The position numbers and the translations under genes are program-made. The notes beneath the pieces are model-generated. The model searched no databases. It saw only the letters and a list, made by a program, of their open reading frames with translations, and was not told the origin of the DNA. This document shows, piece by piece, positions 7,263 through 14,676 of a DNA stretch of 25,007 bases. The DNA is from a virus. The stretch lies in the IMG/VR virus record IMGVR_UViG_3300046517_000257, positions 1 to 25,007 of that record. One strand, given 5' to 3'. Each line of letters opens with the position of its first letter. The stretch's first letter is position 1.

Positions 7263-8022
7263 GTGCTGCCTCTTTCACGGTGTCGACACTGATATTCGCC
7301 ATTGCCTGCGCGCAGTGTTTGCACGGTTTGATATTGCCGCACGCTTCCGCGCCGCCTGTTAAATTGGTGTGCAAATCGTACCCGGTCACTTGCGGCGGAA
7401 TGAAACCGCCGAACAGCACCACCGCCTTGACGCCGACTGCGGCGGCGGCGTGGTGCATGCCGCCTTCGGGACCGATATACAGCGCGGCGCGCGACAGCAC
7501 GGAAATCACATGGCGGAATTTCGGCAGCTCGATCAGATCCGCGCCGGCAATCATGCGCCTGGAATTGCCGTGTCTGAATTGCACCAGCCGGCAGCCCTGC
7601 AGCAGCAGCCGGCGGGCGAGCTCTTGGTATTTGCTTTCGCCCCAGTCCTTGTTCGGCGCGACCGATTTTTGCCAGGGGACGTTCGGCTCAATGACGACAA
7701 AGCCGGGCGTGAACATTCCGGCGATCTGGCGCTCGGCGTCGTCAAAAAAGAACTCGCCCGGCCGCGCCTTGAAATTGTAATTCCAGGCCCAGCGTCCATT
7801 CACCTGGCGGTTATATTTTCGGCGGCCTTTGTAGTGGTCGATCCATTCAAGGTCGCTTGCACCTTCCGCGCCAGGTGCCGCGACGTTCGGATTGCCTTGG
7901 TAGATCTCGGCCGCCCACGGTCCCCATAGTATTGTTTGACCGTCGCCGAAGGCTATTCGCTTTCCGCGTGCGTGGGCACCGCGCGCCAGGCCGCTACCGA
8001 TTATCTCGTCACCAAAACCCAT
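7174..8022 (-). CDS. GT9-family (ADP-heptose transferase-like) glycosyltransferase
   Basis: 282 residues from the ATG at 8022 (a TTG lies one codon upstream). It begins MGFGDEIIGSGLARG, like the Gly-rich first loop of the GT9 family. Further on it has FVVIEPN, KDWGESKYQELARRLL, and near the C-terminus ALYIGPEGGMHHAAAAVG followed by VVLFGG, the nucleotide-sugar-binding pattern of heptosyltransferase-like GT-B enzymes. The end has a Cys-rich CGNIKPCKHC segment. The last 29 codons overlap the methyltransferase gene and may be a nonconserved tail. The specific sugar is unknown; heptose is only the family's best-known donor. Confidence 0.8.
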   Translation of the reverse strand: MGFGDEIIGSGLARGAHARGKRIAFGDGQTILWGPWAAEIYQGNPNVAAPGAEGASDLEWIDHYKGRRKYNRQVNGRWAWNYNFKARPGEFFFDDAERQIAGMFTPGFVVIEPNVPWQKSVAPNKDWGESKYQELARRLLLQGCRLVQFRHGNSRRMIAGADLIELPKFRHVISVLSRAALYIGPEGGMHHAAAAVGVKAVVLFGGFIPPQVTGYDLHTNLTGGAEACGNIKPCKHCAQAMANISVDTVKEAALDQLQIRNGVSAKPHRADRIHQATADRAR

Positions 8023-8092
8023 CAATCAGGCCCAGGATTATGCCGGCCGCAATCGCGCACAGCGCCACAATCACCAGCATGCGCGGCGTCAT
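8009..8092 (-). CDS. 27-residue membrane microprotein
   Basis: A very short gene. Its ATG at 8092 overlaps the stop of the upstream glycosyltransferase (ATGA), and its TGA at 8009-8011 lies inside the start of the GT9-like gene, so it exactly fills a gap of about 65 bases in an otherwise overlapping operon. The product is MTPRMLVIVALCAIAAGIIL followed by GLIDGFW, one predicted membrane helix with a positively charged N-terminus. Function is unknown. It might anchor or assist the glycosyltransferases at the membrane. The start and stop geometry matches the rest of the cassette, which argues for a real gene, but its small size leaves doubt. Confidence 0.55.
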   Translation of the reverse strand: MTPRMLVIVALCAIAAGIILGLIDGFW

Positions 8093-8883
8093 GCGGCACG
8101 CGCGCCGCCGCGAACCGCGTCATAACGGCCGAAGGGTTTGGCGGGGATATACCGTTCGGCGGTGTATCCGGCCGCAACCGCCTCGCGCCATATCCGGTCG
8201 ACCAGCGGCTGCACGTCGGACCTCACATGCGGCAACGCCGCCGCCTGGCGGTTCCAGTGCTGTTGCCCGGCGGCGCGCAGACGCGGCAGCGCGTATTTTA
8301 AATGTGGCTGCGTTTCCACGCGCGTGAAGTGGATAATTTTAATGTCGGGATCGATCAGCGTTTTATAGGTTTCGCCGTCGAGGCAATTCCAGTTGCCGGC
8401 GAATTTTGCGGTTGCCGATCCGATAGTGTGGCGCACTTTGCGATAGAGGCCTTCCGTTTGCCGCAGCGCGTCGAACGCCGGCAGGAGTGCGCGGGCCTTG
8501 GCGCAATCAAACAGCATGACACAGGAATGCGTTTCGTCTTTTGACAACAGCACGGCGTTGTCTGGAATTGGTTGCGTCCACAGTTTCACGATATCGTCGC
8601 GGGCGATCTGGTCGACGTCCATGTAAATCGCTTTGCCTTCGTAGTTGCAGACATGGGGAATGGCCCAACGGAACGCCGAAAACGGTGTGGCCCAGCCGGC
8701 CGTCGTCCAGCCTTCGCGGGCGAGCGGGTTGGAGTACCAGGGCGAGGTCGGATCGCGCGATAACATCATCCAGTGAATGTCGACCGGCGCGCTGGCGTAA
8801 TGGCGCACGGTATATTCCAGCATGGCTTGCGCCTCGGCGTCCTCGCCGTTGGCGCTGCAGCCGACAAACAAGCGCACAGTCAT
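8089..8883 (-). CDS. GT-A-like glycosyltransferase with DVD motif
   Basis: 264 residues. The ATG at 8883 is chosen over a GTG at 8892 because it forms an ATGA overlap with the upstream stop and lies just after GGTGGAGG. The N-terminus MTVRLFVGCSANGEDAEAQA starts a Rossmann-like strand, and a DVD motif at residues 89-91 (KAIYMDVDQIA) is the metal and nucleotide-sugar site expected in GT-A and GT8-like enzymes. CVMLFDCAKAR and NWNCLDGE follow as the later conserved blocks, and IIHFTRVETQPH contains the histidine often seen near the end of such domains. The substrate is unknown. The C-terminal 40 residues are charged and variable-looking. Confidence 0.75.
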   Translation of the reverse strand: MTVRLFVGCSANGEDAEAQAMLEYTVRHYASAPVDIHWMMLSRDPTSPWYSNPLAREGWTTAGWATPFSAFRWAIPHVCNYEGKAIYMDVDQIARDDIVKLWTQPIPDNAVLLSKDETHSCVMLFDCAKARALLPAFDALRQTEGLYRKVRHTIGSATAKFAGNWNCLDGETYKTLIDPDIKIIHFTRVETQPHLKYALPRLRAAGQQHWNRQAAALPHVRSDVQPLVDRIWREAVAAGYTAERYIPAKPFGRYDAVRGGARAA

Positions 8884-9524
8884 AACCTCCACCTTTCCAG
8901 CATTTGATCGATCGTGAGCGTCGGGAATGCGGTCAGCGCGCTAAAGTGCGAACAATTCACAACGTCAATGCCGCGCGCCTTGAGCTTGTGGGCGTTGCCG
9001 TCGAGGTGCTTGCGCCATTGCAGAAACTGGCCGGCGTCCGGATTGCGCAGCGGCTGCGGGTGGTTGCCGTGCCAGTGCAGATCGCCGGAGGCGCGCATGT
9101 CGAAGCCGATCAGCGCAATGCCGGTTGCGCCGAATTGCGCCACCAGGTTGACCATTTGAAAACCGGAATTCCCGCCCGATCCGACCACGCCAGGCGTATC
9201 GAACAGAAAATCGTTGACCCACATTTCGGCGTGGCGGGCGATCTTCAGCCTGGCAATGCCTTCGATCTTTATGGCGTTGATCGGATCGTCGAGCGTCAGC
9301 TTGAGACCGGCGAAGTCTTTCACCTGATCGCGCCGCATGGACCACCAATCGGCGTCGCACGAGTAGAGAATTTCGGCCCACGGACACAGCCGGTAACTCT
9401 CATTGATCGCGATAACATGAATGCGATCTTTCAGCTTTTCGACGCCCGCGGTTTTTGCTGACGGTCCCGCGGCGACAATGGCCACGCATTCCCCGCGCCA
9501 ATCTTGCCACCAATCAGGCTGCAC
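8880..9524 (-). CDS. MptE-like / DUF115-like protein, possible glycosyltransferase
   Basis: About 214 residues from a GTG at 9524, overlapping the end of the Gly/Ala-repeat gene by 11 bases. A GTG at 9563 is an alternative; upstream of that the frame is only an Arg/Ala-rich shadow of the repeats. Near the N-terminus is CVAIVAAGPSAK, then VIAINESYRLCPWAEILYSC, and later GSGGNSGFQMVNLVAQFGAT followed by IALIGFDM. This set occurs in the MptE-like (DUF115) fold, related to sialyltransferase-like enzymes, and often appears in phage genomes beside glycosyltransferases. Activity is not known. It opens the glycan cassette. Confidence 0.7.
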   Translation of the reverse strand: MQPDWWQDWRGECVAIVAAGPSAKTAGVEKLKDRIHVIAINESYRLCPWAEILYSCDADWWSMRRDQVKDFAGLKLTLDDPINAIKIEGIARLKIARHAEMWVNDFLFDTPGVVGSGGNSGFQMVNLVAQFGATGIALIGFDMRASGDLHWHGNHPQPLRNPDAGQFLQWRKHLDGNAHKLKARGIDVVNCSHFSALTAFPTLTIDQMLERWRL

Positions 9525-10944
9525 GCTTGTCGAAGGTTTGGTCTGGCCGTTTTTCGAATTCACTTGCTGGCCGCGTTTCAAACGATCCGACGCCGACGCC
9601 CGTGGTCGGCGTTCGGCGCACAAGTCCGAACTGGACACCGAATGCGTTGCCGCGGCCGACGCCGGCACCGGCAAAGACGCTGGATGCGGTGCTGCGGGCA
9701 GCGCCAGCGCCCGAGCTGTTGCCCTGGCCCGCGCCGACCTGGCCAACCACGCCTTTGAAGGCAGCGCCAGTGCCCTGGCTCGATCCGGCCGCAATGGCGG
9801 GCTTTAACGCCGTACCGTTGGCCGCCGCTGATCCCTGGCTCGCGCCGGCACCGACTGCCGAAATGATCCACGCGCCCGCGCCGGATCCGCTACCGACGCC
9901 CGCGCCGCTGCCGAAGTAGGTTCCGGCCGTGGTCCCGACCGCAGCGCCCGCTCCATTGCCCTGACCGGCACCAACGGCCGAGGCCGAGCTGGCAGCCGCG
10001 CCAGCGCCCGCGCCAGGTCCGACGCCGGCACCCACGGCCGGCTTAAGGGCGGTGGCATTGGCGGCACCGCTGCCCGAGCTGGTGCCAGCGCCCTGGCTTG
10101 CGGTCGATCCCAGGGCCGCCGCGGCACCCTGACCATTGCCCTGGCCGGCACCCACGGCCGACAGGATCGCCACGCTATTGGCTGAGCCCGCGCCCTGACT
10201 GCTGCCGGCACCGACCGACCCCGCCACGGGCGAAGCGTTGCCAACGCCCGTTCCGCTGCCGGCACCGACTGCCGAGGCGGTAGATTTACCGAGGCCAGCG
10301 CCCGCGCCAGATCCGACGCCGGCACCGACTGCCGACGCAGTAGAAGCACCGACTGCCGCGCCCGATCCAGAACCAAGGCCCGCGCCGACTGCCGGCTTTA
10401 ACGCAAGTCCATTTGCCGCGCCGCTGCCGCTCGCCGCACCCCCGCCGACCGCCGACGCCGTGCTGATCGCAAGCGCGGCACCGCTGCCCGAACCAACGCC
10501 GGCACCGATTGCCGGCTCCAGCGCAACGTCATTTGCCGCGCCGCTGCCGAAGCCCGCACCCGCGCCGACCGCCGACACGATTGCGGAAGCATTTGCCGCG
10601 CCCGAACCGTTGCCCTGGCCCGCGCCCGCGGCCAACGAAGCGACCGAGCCGGTATAGGTCTCAACGACTTGCGCGCCATAGACGACGAGCTCGAGCGCGT
10701 TCGTTTCATTGATCGCCACGCCGCCGCTCGGCGTGTTCAAGACGTATTGTTTTTTGAAAATCGCTTTACCGACTGCGGCACCGCTGCCCTGGCTGGTGCC
10801 CGCGCCGACCGCTGGAATTACCGCGACGGCATTGGCGGCACCGCTGCCGCTGCCAGTGCCGGCTCCGGTCGCTGTCGCAAACGCCGCTGCCGGTACGGGC
10901 CAACCTTGAACGCCAAACGCTTGCCCGCGAAAGCTGTCAAACAT
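9514..10944 (-). CDS. Gly/Ala-rich repeat protein, probable virion surface protein
   Basis: 476 residues, ATG at 10944, overlapping the LamG-like gene by eight bases. Apart from a non-repeat block at about residues 63-105 (contains NALELVVYGAQVVETY), nearly the whole protein is made of about 19 units of close to 20 residues, with consensus VGAGxGxGSGAAxxxxxxxA. Two unit types tend to alternate, one ending in AL(K/E)PA and one in STASA. The C-terminus is different and charged, with the related pieces FETRP, FEKRP and FDKR. Silk-like low-complexity proteins of this sort occur among phage fibre or decoration proteins. Its Ser/Thr content and its overlap with the glycan cassette make it a possible glycosylation target (inference). 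Confidence 0.8.
   Translation of the reverse strand: MFDSFRGQAFGVQGWPVPAAAFATATGAGTGSGSGAANAVAVIPAVGAGTSQGSGAAVGKAIFKKQYVLNTPSGGVAINETNALELVVYGAQVVETYTGSVASLAAGAGQGNGSGAANASAIVSAVGAGAGFGSGAANDVALEPAIGAGVGSGSGAALAISTASAVGGGAASGSGAANGLALKPAVGAGLGSGSGAAVGASTASAVGAGVGSGAGAGLGKSTASAVGAGSGTGVGNASPVAGSVGAGSSQGAGSANSVAILSAVGAGQGNGQGAAAALGSTASQGAGTSSGSGAANATALKPAVGAGVGPGAGAGAAASSASAVGAGQGNGAGAAVGTTAGTYFGSGAGVGSGSGAGAWIISAVGAGASQGSAAANGTALKPAIAAGSSQGTGAAFKGVVGQVGAGQGNSSGAGAARSTASSVFAGAGVGRGNAFGVQFGLVRRTPTTGVGVGSFETRPASEFEKRPDQTFDKRAA
9622..10629 (-). repeat. 60-bp coding minisatellite (about 17 contiguous units)
   Basis: Within the Gly/Ala gene, residues 106-441 form 17 consecutive units: 11 of exactly 20 codons and the rest of 18 to 21. 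On the plus strand this appears as recurring GCCGGCACCGACTGCCG-like and GCCGCGCCGCTGCC-like words. Two further units lie before the non-repeat block, at about 10765-10872. Unit sequences have diverged, so the array is old or selected at protein level rather than freshly expanded. Such arrays can change length by slippage or recombination. Confidence 0.85.
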
Positions 10945-11767
10945 CCGGATACCAGAACGACCACGGGTTTGCCGACCACTGGATTAATTCGGCGAGCGAA
11001 TGATATTTTCCCGACCAATAATAAGTGGCGTAGCGCGTGTCATTGCCGGTCGCGTTAAATTGTTCGCCATTGATCGTGTAGAATTTATTGACCGCCGCCT
11101 TGTGTGTGCTGAATGATGACCCGCTGCCTGGCGAAAATTGAAGCGCGCCGGTTTGCAAGTCACGCAACACCCAATTGCTTTTATTTCCCAAGCTGCCGCC
11201 ATTGTCGGTGTCGTAAGCAACCGCGAGGAAATAGGCGCGGCTGATAACAAACTTGATTGCGGTCGTCGGGTTCATCCCAAATGGCGCTGACGAATTCGGG
11301 CAGTTAATCGAAATGTTGCCGTCAGACGACCCCGTGATAACGACAATGCCGCCGTCGTTGGCATTGTTGTTCGACATCAGCTCGTAAAAGCTGGCGGCGT
11401 TCGGATCGTACACCGACGCATAGCGAACAATGCAAGCCACTGTCCCTTTGTGGTCGTCGACGTAGGGTATTGAAGACGTGCCGCCCGCGTTAAACCACGC
11501 CAATCGGCTGAAAGGCCCGACCGCGTAACAAGGGCCAAGAATGCCGTCCATGAAGTGGCCAATGTTGCTTTGATTGCTGGCGGCATTGACGCCGTGCAGT
11601 AAATCGAAAAATCCGTTTTGGTTCCAACCGCTGCCGGTCGTTTTTCCATTGCCAAGATACACGCCGGAAACGCGCACCAGCTCCGATGCAGCAACGTGAC
11701 CGCTGTCAAAGCCGGGCGTTATGCCGGTCGGCCATGTTAACGGGTTGCGCGTGACGAGGCGCGGCAC
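10937..11767 (-). CDS. LamG/concanavalin-like virion protein
   Basis: 276 residues, GTG start at 11767 two bases after the preceding stop. The protein has a beta-rich composition with spaced aromatic residues. It ends in YYWSGKYHSLAELIQWSANP followed by WSFWYPDV. An ending of this kind (a helix leading into an 'x-N-P-W' and an aromatic-Pro close) is typical of phage structural proteins with LamG-like jelly-roll domains. A central segment (FLAVAYDTDNGGSLGNKSNW) resembles the strand containing the ligand-binding edge. A sugar-binding or virion decoration role is inferred from fold type and from its neighbours, the beta-helix spike-like and Gly/Ala repeat proteins. Confidence 0.7.
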   Translation of the reverse strand: MPRLVTRNPLTWPTGITPGFDSGHVAASELVRVSGVYLGNGKTTGSGWNQNGFFDLLHGVNAASNQSNIGHFMDGILGPCYAVGPFSRLAWFNAGGTSSIPYVDDHKGTVACIVRYASVYDPNAASFYELMSNNNANDGGIVVITGSSDGNISINCPNSSAPFGMNPTTAIKFVISRAYFLAVAYDTDNGGSLGNKSNWVLRDLQTGALQFSPGSGSSFSTHKAAVNKFYTINGEQFNATGNDTRYATYYWSGKYHSLAELIQWSANPWSFWYPDV

Positions 11768-11768
11768 A

Positions 11769-12245
11769 TCACAGACTTTGCATGTTGACGGGCGCGGCCT
11801 TTATCGTGTTGGCCGACGACGCCAGCGTTTGGCCGGTGTTGTTTTGCACGCCGACTTTGTATTTCAGCGCCGGCACCAACACCAACCCGTTTGAAAGCCA
11901 CACGGTTGCGGCGCTGATGGTCGACACCGGCAGCGGAATAATAAAATCAGGCCCACGCGGCGGCACCACTGACGCCTGTTCGTAAGTTGTGCCGCCGTCG
12001 TATGATTGTAAAAACCAGCCGGCAATATTTGCGCCAGCACTGAGCGCCGAGCCAATCGCACCCAGCGTCAAAAACAGTTCCGCCCAGATCGATTGCACAG
12101 AGCTGGTGTTGCTGAATGTGCCGGATGATACGGCGTATGATCCCGTAGTGAGCGAATTCAATTCCGTTGACATGAGATTGAATGCGGTCGCCGCCAGCCC
12201 GTTATTGCTGGTGCCGGGGTTCCAAAGGAAATTTGCTGCGACCAT
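11769..12245 (-). CDS. Hypothetical phage structural protein
   Basis: 158 residues, ATG at 12245 in a TAATG junction with the upstream gene. The sequence starts MVAANFLWNPGTSNNGLAAT and is rich in Ser, Thr, Ala and hydrophobic residues. It has a GWFLQSYDGGTTYEQ segment, then GPDFIIPLP and a C-terminal LKYKVGVQNNTGQTL, a beta-sandwich-like pattern. I do not recognise a named family with confidence. Its length, composition and place between other virion-type proteins suggest a small beta-rich virion component. No signal peptide or membrane segment is evident. Confidence 0.65.
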   Translation of the reverse strand: MVAANFLWNPGTSNNGLAATAFNLMSTELNSLTTGSYAVSSGTFSNTSSVQSIWAELFLTLGAIGSALSAGANIAGWFLQSYDGGTTYEQASVVPPRGPDFIIPLPVSTISAATVWLSNGLVLVPALKYKVGVQNNTGQTLASSANTIKAAPVNMQSL

Positions 12246-12688
12246 TAGACCAACCCCGCTGCTGTCGCGTCATTGACGCTCACCATGCCGTTTAATCCGC
12301 CGCCGCCCAGGGCAAGCGGTGCCGTTGGCCAGGGAATTTGTGGCGTGTCGAATTGCGCAACGTAAGGCGCCAGGTTGCGTTGTGTTGCTGAAGTCGACGG
12401 CGACGACGCGCCAATCGGAAACAGCGTGGCAAACAAACCGCGCAAGTTGCTGTTGGGCGAATAGTCGACCGGCGTCACGGCGAGATTGCGTTGGACCGAC
12501 GCCTCGTCGGCGGCCGCGAGCGCCTTGTATTCGGTGCGGTCGACGCGGTTATAAATTTCGTAATTCGGCACAATCATTTTGACGGCCGGCCCGGTCACGG
12601 TCTGCGCATTGATCCAATCGCACTTTGATTGCGTGGTGCCGGCCGGCGCTTGCGTCCATTTTGTTTTCAGCGCGTCATAGTAGGCCAT
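12245..12688 (-). CDS. Hypothetical phage protein
   Basis: 147 residues. The ATG at 12688 is preceded by GGGAG about nine bases upstream, a better ribosome site than most genes here have. The N-terminus MAYYDALKTKWTQAPAGTTQ followed by KCDWINAQTVTGP resembles small phage proteins that start with a 'W..L..GTT..K...IN..TVTG' pattern; I know no function for them. The middle contains a Lys/Arg/Asp-rich helix (YNRVDRTEYKALAAADE), and the C-terminus is Pro/Gly-rich. The good ribosome site and its place after the spike-like gene suggest it is made in useful amounts, but no role can be assigned. Confidence 0.6.
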   Translation of the reverse strand: MAYYDALKTKWTQAPAGTTQSKCDWINAQTVTGPAVKMIVPNYEIYNRVDRTEYKALAAADEASVQRNLAVTPVDYSPNSNLRGLFATLFPIGASSPSTSATQRNLAPYVAQFDTPQIPWPTAPLALGGGGLNGMVSVNDATAAGLV

Positions 12689-12707
12689 GCTGTTGTGCTC
12701 CCATGCG

Positions 12708-14225
12708 TCAGCTCAGTGTCGCGACCGGATCGAGATAAATGCCATTGAGCGACGCCTTGCCGACTTTCGGATATACCGAAATAAATCCGGCGAATTGGAT
12801 CGTGCCCGTCGTGATCGTCTGCTTAAACCGCCACATGGCTTTGAAGGTCGCCGTGCCGTCCGTGACCGATCCGCCGTCGACCGCCGTGGCGATCCCGCCG
12901 GGCTCGCTGCCGGCACTGGTGCCGGCTGTCGTGCAGAGGAACAGCCGGCCGGGATTAGAGGCCGCCTTGTAAATATCGCCCGCGCTGTAGGCGGTGCTGT
13001 TGGCCCGCGCCGTTGCCGCGCTGTCCCATGCTGCGGTGGATGCGCTTAATGCGCTATTGCTCGCAAGCGGGCTTGCCTTCGTGCCAGAAATATAACCGCC
13101 AACGGGTGCCGCGGAATTTTGCAGCGCTTCAACATCAAACCAAATGTCGTCGTTGTTCGGCAGCGCCGCAAAGTCACGCGGGTCTGCAATGCCTTCCAGC
13201 GTCACATTGACGGCTGCGCCCGTAAGCGTATTCCAAATGGCAATCGCCATTGTCTTAAAGTGATGGTGCCATGACATATTTGCGGTAGTGACAATTTTCC
13301 ACGCATACGCCGTGCCCATTGAAGCGCCGCCCGTTCGCACCACCGCCAGCGCAGTGGTGAGCGTGGCGTTGTAGTCATACAGTTCGTTGCGGGTGTTGCT
13401 TGCAATGCTGTCCGAAACTATTGACCAAATCTGATTTTGGCCATTCACAACGCCGCCCGAAGCCGACAGCGGTGTGCCGCTGGCCATTTTGCAATCTTTG
13501 AAAATAAATTTGTTGGCATAAACGGCAGCATTAATTCCGACAATTGTGCCGCTGAAGGCACTGAAATCGCAGCCCTCAAACGTCGCATACTGTCCATCAT
13601 TTGCAGGAAACAAATTGGTCGGCTGGGTGCCGCTGAAAGTAAAAGTGCATCCAATACATTTTGCTGATGCGTTTGGGAATGCAAGGCCCTGATTGGCGGA
13701 ATTCACAAATGAAAATGTGCAGTTGCGGAAGTCGGCATAAGTGCCCGCGCTGACCACCATATTGTTGCCGGTGCCCGTGCCGCTGACGCCAAGCGTGCAG
13801 CGTTCGTAATAGGCAACACGCCCGTTGACTGACAGGTTTAAAATTTGCGAAGCCGTTGAACCGCCCAAACCAACATTCAAATAAAGCCCGTACACCCAAA
13901 TGAAGCCGACCATTTGGATATTGCCGGCGGTGGTCCTGACAATTGACCCAGCGCCAGCCGCGCCAATTTTCAAATCCGCTGGACCTGGTGACGATTTGGT
14001 GTGGTCAACAACCAAAAGATAATTGGGTGCCGACACGGTTCCAGGAAACGATAGCGTCAGGCTGGTGGTGCCTGTTTCGCTGTGATCGTCGCCAATCAAT
14101 AACGTGTCACCCGCCGCGATTGGCCGCGCCAGCGCCGCCGAAACCGTCAGGTAAGCATTCGCCCAGCTTGAACCGTCGCCGGCACCGCCCGCACCGCTCG
14201 CGCTGCTGACGAAATAGCTGGCCAC
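12708..14225 (-). CDS. Right-handed beta-helix spike/fibre-like protein
   Basis: 505 residues, GTG start at 14225 directly abutting the preceding TAA. The N-terminus (SYFVSSASGAGGAGDGSSW followed by ANAYLTVSAAL and AAGDTLLIG) is the standard opening of pectate-lyase-like right-handed beta-helix proteins. Residues about 90-270 carry short imperfect strand-turn repeats ending in Cys/Asn-rich turns (for example ADFRNCTFSF, CIGCTFTFSG, FEGCDFSAFSG, FKDCKMASG), matching stacked helix coils. Near residue 410-465 is a small module with STAYSAGDIYKAA and a GSVTDGTATFKAMW ending, like virion-associated carbohydrate-binding modules. A receptor-binding or glycan-degrading tail spike is possible; catalytic residues could not be identified. 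Confidence 0.8.
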   Translation of the reverse strand: MASYFVSSASGAGGAGDGSSWANAYLTVSAALARPIAAGDTLLIGDDHSETGTTSLTLSFPGTVSAPNYLLVVDHTKSSPGPADLKIGAAGAGSIVRTTAGNIQMVGFIWVYGLYLNVGLGGSTASQILNLSVNGRVAYYERCTLGVSGTGTGNNMVVSAGTYADFRNCTFSFVNSANQGLAFPNASAKCIGCTFTFSGTQPTNLFPANDGQYATFEGCDFSAFSGTIVGINAAVYANKFIFKDCKMASGTPLSASGGVVNGQNQIWSIVSDSIASNTRNELYDYNATLTTALAVVRTGGASMGTAYAWKIVTTANMSWHHHFKTMAIAIWNTLTGAAVNVTLEGIADPRDFAALPNNDDIWFDVEALQNSAAPVGGYISGTKASPLASNSALSASTAAWDSAATARANSTAYSAGDIYKAASNPGRLFLCTTAGTSAGSEPGGIATAVDGGSVTDGTATFKAMWRFKQTITTGTIQFAGFISVYPKVGKASLNGIYLDPVATLS

Positions 14226-14675
14226 TTAAGCCCGCCTCTTAAATTCCGCCCGCTTTTCCAGCATGCGCGCCTTGACGATTTCCGGCTGCTGTTCGTGCCC
14301 GTCGGCGTAGGTTTCCAGGACGGCGTCGGACATAACTTTCTCAATGGCGCGGTTGAAGTTGGTTTTGACGCCAGGGCCGGCCATTGAGGCAATTCCGACC
14401 ACGCCGACCACGCGCGGATAAATGCGCTCGGCCTTCGGCTTCAGCTGATCCGGCAAGCCTGACGGCCAACCATTGTCGATCAGCCAGCGGTGCGAATAGG
14501 CCCGCGCTCGAAACGGAATGCCGTTGGTTTGCGTGCGCGCAAGATGCAACGCCACCAGCGCGTCGCGGTCGGTTTTCGGCTGCGGCCAGTTCGGTGCGAC
14601 GTGCGCCCACAACTTGCGCAGTTGCGGCACGTCGCAATCGATCAGGCAGCGCCGCAGCTCGGCCGTGTGTTGCAT
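14226..14675 (-). CDS. Hypothetical phage protein, possible head-tail region component
   Basis: 149 residues, ATG at 14675 one base after the upstream TAG. It is charged and helical, unlike the beta-rich neighbours. It contains ELRRCLIDCDVPQLRKLWAH, a WPQPKTDRDALVALHLART segment, then AYSHRWLIDNGWPSGLP and a Lys/Arg-rich C-terminus (KARMLEKRAEFKRRA). The composition suggests a soluble, possibly nucleic-acid- or protein-binding factor rather than a virion decoration protein. No family recognised. Its conserved-looking Trp and His residues and exact spacing to both neighbours support a real gene. Confidence 0.65.
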   Translation of the reverse strand: MQHTAELRRCLIDCDVPQLRKLWAHVAPNWPQPKTDRDALVALHLARTQTNGIPFRARAYSHRWLIDNGWPSGLPDQLKPKAERIYPRVVGVVGIASMAGPGVKTNFNRAIEKVMSDAVLETYADGHEQQPEIVKARMLEKRAEFKRRA

Positions 14676-14676
14676 G

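Noticed and set aside
5213-9524. A chromosomal lipopolysaccharide or capsule operon flanking a prophage
   Set aside because: The genes are enclosed on both sides by phage assembly genes and coupled to head closure, so they belong to the phage.
9525-9794. Upstream extension of the MptE-like gene from an apparent start at 9794
   Set aside because: The added residues are Arg/Ala-rich and are the Gly/Ala repeats read in another frame; GTG at 9524 (or 9563) is better.
9622-10629. CRISPR-like array because of regularly spaced similar words
   Set aside because: The repeat is in frame, 60 bp long with diverged units and no unique spacers, so it is a coding minisatellite.
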